From Pseudomonadota bacterium (GTDB lineage Bacteria > Pseudomonadota > Alphaproteobacteria > Rhizobiales > Xanthobacteraceae): DNA of 64,000 nt. A program made the translations under genes and the position numbers. The stretch is taken from the NCBI GenBank assembly GCA_018240595.1, contig JAFEFL010000035.1, forward strand, positions 1 to 64,000, written 5' to 3'. Below are positions 1 through 6,042 of this stretch, in pieces. Each line of letters begins with the position of its first letter. Within the stretch, counting starts at the first letter, position 1. The notes below the pieces were generated by a model. It was not told where the DNA came from. It worked only from the letters and a program-made list of their open reading frames with translations, and searched no databases.

Positions 1-307
1 AGCGCCCAAGATGTGCACCTTGCGGTGCACGGCCCCTCCTTGCGATCGGAGAAGGCCTGCGCCCCGCGGCGCTCCATCGCGGTGTCGTTACGACGCCGGG
101 CCGCGCTTCTGGCGGCTGATCCGTCTTCCAACCGGGAAAACGGGTAGCGCTCACCATCAGCGAGCTCCTCGCGGGAGGTCATAGTGCCTCCGGGCGGAGC
201 CCCGGCGCCGCCCGAGCGCCCGGGATGCGTAATCCCCGGGCCGCGGGCACCGCATCCTTTCCCATCATCAAGACGCCTCTAGCTGACGCCCCCGGCAGGA
301 TCGGACG
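1..307 (-). ncRNA. structured 5' leader or non-coding RNA (possibly speF-type leader), incomplete
   Basis: No convincing coding region covers this stretch. Downstream of the minus-strand promoter it contains several perfect hairpins: GTGCAC/GTGCAC at 12-29, CCCGGG/CCCGGG around 221-240, and GC-rich stems around 175-215. A long, very structured leader behind a strong promoter resembles alphaproteobacterial leaders such as the speF element upstream of ornithine decarboxylase. I recognise the general look only and did not match it to a model. A minus-strand reading frame starting ATG near 182 exists but is arginine-rich and unlike a normal protein. The RNA continues beyond the left edge. Confidence 0.4.
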
Positions 308-313
308 CTTTGT

Positions 314-342
314 GTATAGTCCTATCGTAGGAACCTTGTCAA
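314..342 (-). promoter_or_regulatory. strong sigma-70 type promoter, minus strand, with palindromic spacer
   Basis: Read on the minus strand, TTGACA (342-337) is followed after 17 bases by CTATAC (319-314), a near-consensus alphaproteobacterial housekeeping promoter. The spacer holds a 13-base palindrome, TCCTAtcgTAGGA (320-332), and the -35 lies within CCTTGTCAAGG, which is also palindromic. Transcription would start near 307 and run left through 300 bases of structured sequence and out of the window. The downstream gene is not visible. Confidence 0.65.
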
Positions 343-492
343 GGCATTTATTCTTGCCTGGCCCACGCCGGAAGCTGCCCTGCCCAACCCTGTCGCCGCG
401 CCGCGAGGCCGCTATAATGCCACCCGATCAAACGGCCGTGCCCGGCTACCATGGCGGCCGCAACAACAATCCGACCGAACGAGGAAGCCCCG

Positions 493-1785
493 ATGGACCA
501 GACCGTCCGCAAGATCAGCGCCGAGGACATCAACCCGCGCCACAATTGGGGCCGCGCGCTGCCCTCGCTCGGCATCACCGGCGTCGACTTCGAGGAGCGC
601 GTCGATTATCGCCGCCTGCACCGCTACCGGCTCGGCCGAACCAAGCAGGCGCTCGACAAGTCCGAGCTCGGCGCGCTGCTGGTGTTCGACGTCAACAACA
701 TCCGCTACATCACCTCGACCAAGATCGGCGAATGGGAACGCGACAAGCTGTGCCGCTGGGCGCTGCTGACGCGCACCGGCGAACCGATCCTGTGGGACTT
801 CGGCTCGGCCGCCGTACATCACAAGCTGTACACGCCGTGGCTGGCGCCGGAGAACTGCAAGGCCGGCCTGATCGGCATGCGCGGCATGGTCGATCCCGCC
901 TTCGGCCTGATGAAGAAGCACGCCGGCGAAATCGCCTCGCTGCTCAAGGAAGCCGGCGTCGCCGACATGCCGGTCGGCGTCGACCTGATCGAGCCGCCGA
1001 TGATGTTCGAACTGCAGAAAGCCGGCATCAACGTCGTCGACGGCCAGCAGGTGATGCTGGAAGCGCGCGAGATCAAGTCACAGGACGAGATCCATCTGCT
1101 CAACCGCGCCGCGGCGATGGTCGACGGCGCCTATGACCTGATCAACGAGAAGCTGCGCCCCGGCGTGCGCGAGAACGACATCGTCGCCATGGTCAACGAG
1201 TTTCTCTATCGCCACGGCGCCGACGATGTCGAAGCCGTGAACGCCATCTCCGGCGAGCGCTGCAACCCGCATCCGCACAATTTCACCGACCGCATGCTGC
1301 GGCCCGGCGACCAGGCGTTCTTCGACATCCTGCAGGCCTTCATGGGCTATCGCACCTGCTACTACCGCACGTTCAATGTCGGCCGCGCCACGCCGGCGCA
1401 GCGCGACGCCTACAAGCAGTGCCGCGAATGGCTCGACAATGCCATGGCCCGCATCAAGCCCGGCGCCACCACCGCGCACATCGCCGAGGCCTTCCCGACG
1501 GCGCAGGAGTTCGGCTTCCCCGACGAGACCTCGGCCTTCGGCCTGCAGTTCGCGCACGGCCTCGGCCTCGCGCTGCACGAGCGGCCGGTGATCTCGCGCG
1601 TGGTGTCGATGGACCACCCGACCGAGATCAAAGAAGGCATGGTGTTCGCCATCGAGACCTACTGTCCGGCGACCGACGGCTACTCCGGCGCGCGCATCGA
1701 GGAAGAGGTCGTGGTCACCGACAAGGGTTGCCGCGTCATCTCGCTGTTCCCGGCGGAAGAACTGCCGATCGCGAACAGGTATTGA
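493..1785 (+). CDS. M24-family (DddP / aminopeptidase P-like) protein with an altered metal site
   Basis: A 430-residue protein with the two-domain creatinase/aminopeptidase P layout: N-terminal creatinase-like domain (about 1-190) and C-terminal pita-bread domain (about 195-425). The start at 493 has GAGGAAG seven bases upstream; an in-frame ATG at 451 lacks this. Sequence style (VFDVNNIRYIT, HGLG, RIEEE) resembles the DMSP lyase DddP / Xaa-Pro peptidase branch. Of the five usual metal ligands I can place Asp278, His355, Glu388 and Glu403. The second Asp, expected in a T-D-x-x-R-T context, is Cys289 (RTCYYRT). Peptidase, lyase or another metal-dependent role are all possible. It stands alone, transcribed away from the structured leader. 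Confidence 0.75.
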   Translation: MDQTVRKISAEDINPRHNWGRALPSLGITGVDFEERVDYRRLHRYRLGRTKQALDKSELGALLVFDVNNIRYITSTKIGEWERDKLCRWALLTRTGEPILWDFGSAAVHHKLYTPWLAPENCKAGLIGMRGMVDPAFGLMKKHAGEIASLLKEAGVADMPVGVDLIEPPMMFELQKAGINVVDGQQVMLEAREIKSQDEIHLLNRAAAMVDGAYDLINEKLRPGVRENDIVAMVNEFLYRHGADDVEAVNAISGERCNPHPHNFTDRMLRPGDQAFFDILQAFMGYRTCYYRTFNVGRATPAQRDAYKQCREWLDNAMARIKPGATTAHIAEAFPTAQEFGFPDETSAFGLQFAHGLGLALHERPVISRVVSMDHPTEIKEGMVFAIETYCPATDGYSGARIEEEVVVTDKGCRVISLFPAEELPIANRY

Positions 1786-1793
1786 TGGACTTT

Positions 1794-1852
1794 ACCTCTC
1801 CCCGCTGTGCGGGGAGAGGTCGACCGCCGCAGGCGGTCGGGTGAGGGGCGCC
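1794..1852 (+). repeat. left inverted terminal palindromic repeat of the DUF559 cassette
   Basis: Two consecutive hairpins: ACCTCTCCCCGC/GCGGGGAGAGGT (1794-1805 with 1809-1820) and CGACCGCC/GGCGGTCG (1821-1828 with 1832-1839), followed by GGGTGAGGGGCGC (1839-1851). The same modules occur in reverse order and orientation at 2201-2259, on the other side of the nuclease gene. The repeat begins nine bases after the stop codon of the preceding gene. Confidence 0.8.
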
Positions 1853-1858
1853 AGAGGG

Positions 1859-2224
1859 ATGCGCAGCGCCAAACCGTCCAAGACTGGACTCGCTCGAGCC
1901 CTTCGAGCCTCGTCGACTGACGCAGAGACAAAATTGTGGAATCGGCTGCGAGCCCGGGCGGTCGCGGGCCACAAATTTGTCCGCCAAGAACCTATCGGTC
2001 CGTACTACGTGGACTTTCTTTGCCGAGAGAAAAGGCTGGTCGTCGAAGTTGATGGCAGCCAGCACATTGAAAATCAAAAAGACCTTATCAGAGACAATTG
2101 GCTCACGAGCCGCAACTACCGCGTTTTGCGGTTTTGGAATAGCGACGTCTTGAAAAATACTGAGGGCGTTCTGGAGGCGATTTATGCCGCGCTCGCGGAT
2201 GCGCCCCCTCACCCGGATCGCTGA
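1859..2224 (+). CDS. DUF559 endonuclease-like protein (PD-(D/E)XK / Vsr-like fold)
   Basis: About 121 residues, with the DUF559 signature: an N-terminal helix with TDAETKLWNRLR, then KFVRQEPIGPYYVDFLC, VVEVDGSQH and a C-terminal YRVLRFWNSDVL. The D...E-V-D core matches the Vsr/restriction-nuclease-like fold, so DNA cleavage is expected from family knowledge but the true role is unknown. An upstream GTG at 1841 in the same frame lies inside the left repeat; the ATG at 1859 has AGAGGG directly before it, so the start is uncertain. The last codons (PPHPDR) are supplied by the right repeat. Base composition in the middle is visibly more AT-rich than the neighbours, consistent with acquisition as a cassette. 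Confidence 0.8.
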   Translation: MRSAKPSKTGLARALRASSTDAETKLWNRLRARAVAGHKFVRQEPIGPYYVDFLCREKRLVVEVDGSQHIENQKDLIRDNWLTSRNYRVLRFWNSDVLKNTEGVLEAIYAALADAPPHPDR

Positions 2225-2259
2225 CGCGATCCGACCTCTCCCCGCTTGCGGGGAGAGGT
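2201..2259 (+). repeat. right inverted terminal palindromic repeat of the DUF559 cassette
   Basis: GCGCCCCCTCACCC (2201-2214), then hairpin GGATCGC/GCGATCC (2215-2221 with 2226-2232), then hairpin ACCTCTCCCCGC/GCGGGGAGAGGT (2234-2245 with 2248-2259). This is the reverse complement of the order seen at 1794-1852, with the middle stem changed in sequence but kept as a perfect stem. The first part encodes the C-terminus of the DUF559 protein. Confidence 0.8.
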
Positions 2260-2268
2260 GAGCCCGGG

Positions 2269-3963
2269 TTACGCCGCGCGCACGCGGGCGATGAAGTCCT
2301 GCGCCTCGGCCTGCAGCGCGGCAGCCTGTCGATTCAAATCGGCGGCGGCGTTCTGGATTTCGACGGCACTGTTGCGGGTGCGGCTGGCGAATTCGGTGAC
2401 GCCTTCGATGGTCTGCGACACCTGGCGGGTGCGCACCGCGGCGCCCTCGACGGTCTGCGCGATGCGCTGCGTCGCCTCGCTCTGCACGCTGACCGCCTCG
2501 GTGATGGCGCGCGCCACGCTGTGAATGCGGGCGATCGACTGCGAGATCGATTGCGTGGTGCCGCGCACGCCGCCGATGACGGCGCCGACCGCTTCGGTCT
2601 TGCTGCGGATACTGGCGAGGGCCTGCGTCGTCTGCGTCGCCAGCGACTTGACCTCCTGCGCCACCACGGCGAAGCCGCGGCCGGCCTCGCCGGCGCGCGC
2701 CGCCTCGATCGTGGCGTTGAGCGCCAGCAGGTTGGTCTGGCTGGCGATGGCGTTGATCATGCCGACCACCTTGTCGATGTCGCCGACGGTCTGCGTCAGC
2801 TCGTCGACATTGGACACCGCCACGCCGGCCTGCCGCGAGGCTTCGCTGACGACGCCGCCGGCATTGGCAAGCTGCGAGTCGATGTCGTTCATCGACGCCG
2901 ACAACTCGTCGACCGCGGCCGACACCGTGCCGGCGACTTCGGTCGTCTCCTGCGCCACCACCGCGGCGGTGCCGGCGTGCCGGCCGGATTCGTCGGCGAC
3001 GTCGCTCATCGCCTGCGCCGAGCGGTCGAGCTCGGAAGCGGACCTGGCGAGCGCGGCGGCGACATTCAGGATCTTGCTTTCGAAATTGCGGGCGAACTGA
3101 TCGAGCGCCTGGCGCTTGTCGGCGGCGGCCTGCTCGCGGGCGCGATGGCGCTGCGCCTGCGCTTCGAGGAGCGCCGCGGCGTTGTCGCGGAACACCAGCA
3201 CGGCGCGCGCCATGGTGCCGACCTCGTCGCCGCGCTTGAGGCCGTCGATCGGCGCATCGAGGCGGCCCTGCGTGATCTCGTGCATGACCACCGCGAGCCG
3301 CCGCAGCGGCCGCGCCACGGCGCGATGCGCCAGGATCATGGCCAGCAGAATGGTGGTCAGGGTGCCGCCGACCAGCATCATCGTGAGCAGCCGGTAAGTA
3401 TGCGTCTTCTGCTCGCTGACGGCTTCGGTCGCGGTGCGCACCTGGCCGCCGAGAATATCGATCAGCCGGTTCATGCTTGTCGTGGCATCGACCAGCGCCG
3501 GATCGAACCTGAACTCGAGCAGGCGGCGGGCGCCCTCGCCGTCGCCGGTCTTGATGGCGATCTGCACCTGGTTGGCGATGTCGTTGACGAGATCGAGGCG
3601 CCGGATCATGCCGCGCACGTCGTCGGCGCGGGCCGGCAGAGTGGTCACGACTTCGTCGAGCCAGTGCTTGGCCGAGGCAAATTGGCCGGCGCGCTCGTCG
3701 ATCGCTTCGCGCATCGTATCGGGGTCGCTGGCGGCGGCCATCTTGTAGGTGGCAAGGCCGAGAGATTCGACGGCGATTTTCGACTCGGTGAGGATCAGCC
3801 GGTTCGGCGCGATCTCGCGCATGATCACGTCGTTGACGCGGTCGACCTCGTGCAGGCTGCGCAGGCTGTACCAGTTGGCGGCGGCGGACAGGATGCCGAG
3901 GGAGCCGATCAGCAGCATCGCCTTGGCGGCGATCGGCAAACGAAGCGAATATGCGCGGCGCAT
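2269..3963 (-). CDS. methyl-accepting chemotaxis protein
   Basis: A 564-residue membrane chemoreceptor. Membrane segment 1 is at about 12-32 ([13 protein letters not shown]), followed by a roughly 155-residue periplasmic helical domain with no PAS or Cache motif that I recognise. Membrane segment 2 ([19 protein letters not shown]) leads into a HAMP domain ([16 protein letters not shown]) and a long cytoplasmic coiled-coil signalling domain with the conserved hairpin tip ([20 protein letters not shown]). No CheR-docking pentapeptide ends the protein. The start at 3963 is preceded by AGGA; a longer frame from 4050 has no such site. The ligand cannot be inferred. It is monocistronic, with no che genes nearby. 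Confidence 0.9.
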   Translation of the reverse strand: MRRAYSLRLPIAAKAMLLIGSLGILSAAANWYSLRSLHEVDRVNDVIMREIAPNRLILTESKIAVESLGLATYKMAAASDPDTMREAIDERAGQFASAKHWLDEVVTTLPARADDVRGMIRRLDLVNDIANQVQIAIKTGDGEGARRLLEFRFDPALVDATTSMNRLIDILGGQVRTATEAVSEQKTHTYRLLTMMLVGGTLTTILLAMILAHRAVARPLRRLAVVMHEITQGRLDAPIDGLKRGDEVGTMARAVLVFRDNAAALLEAQAQRHRAREQAAADKRQALDQFARNFESKILNVAAALARSASELDRSAQAMSDVADESGRHAGTAAVVAQETTEVAGTVSAAVDELSASMNDIDSQLANAGGVVSEASRQAGVAVSNVDELTQTVGDIDKVVGMINAIASQTNLLALNATIEAARAGEAGRGFAVVAQEVKSLATQTTQALASIRSKTEAVGAVIGGVRGTTQSISQSIARIHSVARAITEAVSVQSEATQRIAQTVEGAAVRTRQVSQTIEGVTEFASRTRNSAVEIQNAAADLNRQAAALQAEAQDFIARVRAA

Positions 3964-4054
3964 CGAAAGTCCTGGCGATCCGGGGCGGTCGGGTCGCGCG
4001 GGTTCTAGCCGCCGAGTTGTTCCCGATTGCTTAATGAAGCGGTCACGCAACCGT

Positions 4055-4100
4055 CGCCATTTGACACTTCGGCCGTGCGGCAGCCGTTGTCACAATGGCG
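4055..4100. repeat. imperfect inverted repeat upstream of the chemoreceptor gene
   Basis: CGCCATTTGACA (4055-4066) faces TGTCACAATGGCG (4088-4100), matching at all but one position. It lies about 90 bases upstream of the minus-strand chemoreceptor start and about 70 bases before the small-RNA promoter. It could be an operator or part of a divergent promoter region. Confidence 0.4.
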
Positions 4101-4167
4101 GATACCTGGTGGGCAGTTCGCGCGGACGGCCGCGGGCCGGGAGCGTGCCCGGCCCGATCGCCGCCAA

Positions 4168-4197
4168 TTGCACAGACTTTGTTACGGCTTCTTTACT
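4168..4197 (+). promoter_or_regulatory. possible sigma-70 promoter for the small RNA
   Basis: TTGCAC (4168-4173) and TTTACT (4192-4197) are separated by 18 bases. It is a modest match, but it is correctly placed for a transcript ending at the terminator at 4303-4330, predicting a start near 4204. Confidence 0.4.
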
Positions 4198-4203
4198 TGA
4201 GCC

Positions 4204-4330
4204 GGGCACCGCAAACCGGTTCAGTCGAACCGTTGTGCGCAGACCGTCGCCTTCCATTCCTGGGCGGGCTTGGCGGCCGAATCCTCCACACCTGTGCAAC
4301 AAGGGCTCCCTCTTGGGAGCCCTTTTTTTT
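4204..4330 (+). ncRNA. candidate small RNA or terminated leader (about 127 nt)
   Basis: A near-perfect intrinsic terminator lies here with no plus-strand gene upstream of it, because the only upstream gene is transcribed away. Between the possible promoter and the terminator there is a hairpin CGGTTC-AGTC-GAACCG (4217-4232), then an apparently unpaired stretch containing CCTCC (4283-4287), which is an anti-Shine-Dalgarno sequence typical of trans-acting sRNAs. The other reading is a terminated 5' leader of the secreted protein gene starting at 4461. Either way the terminator needs a transcript. Confidence 0.5.
4303..4330 (+). terminator. strong rho-independent terminator
   Basis: Stem GGGCTCCC (4303-4310) and GGGAGCCC (4315-4322), with a four-base loop, is followed by eight T residues. 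The orientation is plus only, because no T tract exists for the other strand. Confidence 0.9.
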
Positions 4331-4460
4331 GGGTCTTCGCCCGTTATTCCCGACCGTGGCGAAAAAATTTCCCTGCCCGGTCCCCGGAATAGAAGGCGGC
4401 CGCCCGGGATTCTCCTCGTCGGGGCGATCTGAAAAGCCCGTCAGCAGAGAAAGAACGACC

Positions 4461-4841
4461 ATGAACAGGTTTATCGTTTCCATCGCCGCACTGGCGCTCG
4501 CCACCACGGCCGCCTTCGCGCAATCGGCGCCGGTGAAGACCGGCGACAGCACCAAAGGCAAGGTGCTCACCGACACCAGCGGCATGACGCTCTATACGTT
4601 CGACAAGGATTCCGCCGGCAAGTCGGCCTGCAACGGCCCCTGCGCCACCAACTGGCCGCCGCTGATGGCCGCCGCCGACGCCAAGGCGGCCGGCGCCTTC
4701 ACCGTCATCGTGCGCGACGACGGCAGCAAGCAATGGGCGCAGGGCGGCAAGCCGCTCTATACGTGGAAGAACGACAAGAAGCCCGGCGACATCACCGGCG
4801 ACGGCTTCCTCAACGGCGCCTGGCACATCGCCAAGCCGTAA
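4461..4841 (+). CDS. COG4315-type secreted protein (Yx(F/W/Y)xxD repeats)
   Basis: A 126-residue exported protein with a clear Sec signal peptide (about 1-20, ending AFAQ). The mature part has two copies of the family motif, LYTFDKD and LYTWKND, plus the paired cysteines of CNGPCATNW. These define the Lipoprotein_15 / COG4315 family, whose function is not established. There is no lipobox cysteine, so this member is probably soluble in the periplasm. The start was placed at 4461 because the signal peptide begins there; the open frame upstream overlaps the terminator and is not plausible protein. It sits 130 bases after the candidate small RNA terminator and may be controlled by it. Confidence 0.85.
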   Translation: MNRFIVSIAALALATTAAFAQSAPVKTGDSTKGKVLTDTSGMTLYTFDKDSAGKSACNGPCATNWPPLMAAADAKAAGAFTVIVRDDGSKQWAQGGKPLYTWKNDKKPGDITGDGFLNGAWHIAKP

Positions 4842-4849
4842 CACGGCAG

Positions 4850-4886
4850 GCCCCGCTCATGCCCGCGCCTGCGGGGTGAGCGGGGC
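4850..4886. terminator. hairpin between convergent genes
   Basis: GCCCCGCTCA (4850-4859) pairs perfectly with TGAGCGGGGC (4877-4886). There is no T tract, but its position between two converging genes suggests transcript ends on both strands. Confidence 0.5.
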
Positions 4887-4891
4887 ATGGT

Positions 4892-5848
4892 TCATTCCAG
4901 CCCGGTGCCGACCTTCACGTTCTCCGGCTCGAGCTTCATGCCGGCGGCGAGCGCCATCGTTTCCATCAGCGCGGCGAAGTCCTTCTGCAGATAGGCCTCG
5001 GGGTCCTTCTGCAGCATGGCGGCGCCGAAGTGAGTTTGCAGCACTTCGCGCGTCGCCGCGGTGACCGGCATCGGCACGTCGAATTCGCGGCCGAGTTCGA
5101 GGCCGAGGTCGAGATCCTTGCGCAGCAGTTCGGGCGTGAAGGTCGTGGTCCAGTCGAGATTGACCAAGGCCGGCGATTTGTACCTGGTGAACATCGAGCC
5201 CATGACGCCGTTGTTCATGAAGGCGAGGAAGGCGTGGCGCGGCACGCCCATCTTGTTGGCGAGCAGCGTGATCTCGATCAGGTTCTCGATGACGACGCCG
5301 AGCATAACGTTGTGCGCGATCTTGCAGACGCGGGCGAGATCGCCGTCGCCGACATAAGCGACGCCCTGCGGCGCGACGATGTCGAGCAGCGGCTTGACCG
5401 TGCGGGCGGCTTCCTCGGGTCCGGAAACGACGGACGACAGCTTGCCGGCCTTGATCACCTTGGCGTTGCCGGACACCGGCGCGGTGACGTAGTCGCTGCC
5501 GGCGTCGATCAGCTTGCGGCGGATATTGGCGGAATCCTCGATCGAAATGGTCGAGCAGTCGACCACGATCTTCGGCGCCTTGCCGCCGGCGGCGAGCACA
5601 CCGTTCGGACCGAAATAGACTTCGTCGAGATCCTTGCCGGTGGAGACGATGGAGAACACGACGTCGAGCCCGGCGAGATCGGACAGCTTGTCGGCGATCT
5701 TGCCGCCGCTCTTGGCGAGCGGCTCCGCCTTGGCGCGCGTACGGTTCCAGACGGTGACGTCGTGGCCGGCCTTGAGCAGGCGCTCCGCCATCGGCGCGCC
5801 CATGCGGCCGAGACCGATCCAGCCGATCTTCTGCGTATTGTTCGCCAT
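4892..5848 (-). CDS. 3-hydroxyisobutyrate dehydrogenase-family NAD(P) oxidoreductase
   Basis: A 318-residue beta-hydroxyacid dehydrogenase. The N-terminal Rossmann fold opens with IGWIGLGRMGAPMA, and a DCSTISIEDS stretch and a substrate-domain serine motif (APVSGN) follow. The conserved catalytic lysine lies in the helix CKIAHNVMLG. The start at 5848 (MANNTQK) fits family length and has GGGAG upstream; a longer frame to 5932 adds a 28-residue low-complexity tail. Family members reduce or oxidise short beta-hydroxy acids (hydroxyisobutyrate, tartronate semialdehyde, threonate), and the exact substrate is not readable. It stands alone and converges on the COG4315 gene. Confidence 0.85.
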   Translation of the reverse strand: MANNTQKIGWIGLGRMGAPMAERLLKAGHDVTVWNRTRAKAEPLAKSGGKIADKLSDLAGLDVVFSIVSTGKDLDEVYFGPNGVLAAGGKAPKIVVDCSTISIEDSANIRRKLIDAGSDYVTAPVSGNAKVIKAGKLSSVVSGPEEAARTVKPLLDIVAPQGVAYVGDGDLARVCKIAHNVMLGVVIENLIEITLLANKMGVPRHAFLAFMNNGVMGSMFTRYKSPALVNLDWTTTFTPELLRKDLDLGLELGREFDVPMPVTAATREVLQTHFGAAMLQKDPEAYLQKDFAALMETMALAAGMKLEPENVKVGTGLE

Positions 5849-6042
5849 TCCAGGTCGCTCCCTTGGCTTTGCTGCCGCGTTCGCCGCGGCCATTTTATGG
5901 TTCGCCTCGTCCTCGGCTTTAGCGTTTCCCATGACGATACGCCAGTGGTGGGCAGCAATGCTGCCGTACCCGGCGCCGGACTGCTATAACGCGAATGCGT
6001 GCCCACCCGCGTGTATCAATCCGCAAGTCCAAGGAAGCAGCC

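Noticed and set aside
225..1136. 303-residue open frame rich in Arg/Pro over the first gene
   Set aside because: Shadow frame of the M24 gene; composition is typical of GC-rich out-of-frame reading and has no family features.
2521..4008. 495-residue plus-strand frame over the chemoreceptor
   Set aside because: Antisense shadow of the chemoreceptor gene; Arg/Asp/Gly/His-rich with no family features.
4095..4841. 248-residue version of the COG4315 protein
   Set aside because: It would translate through a strong terminator; the signal peptide begins at 4461.
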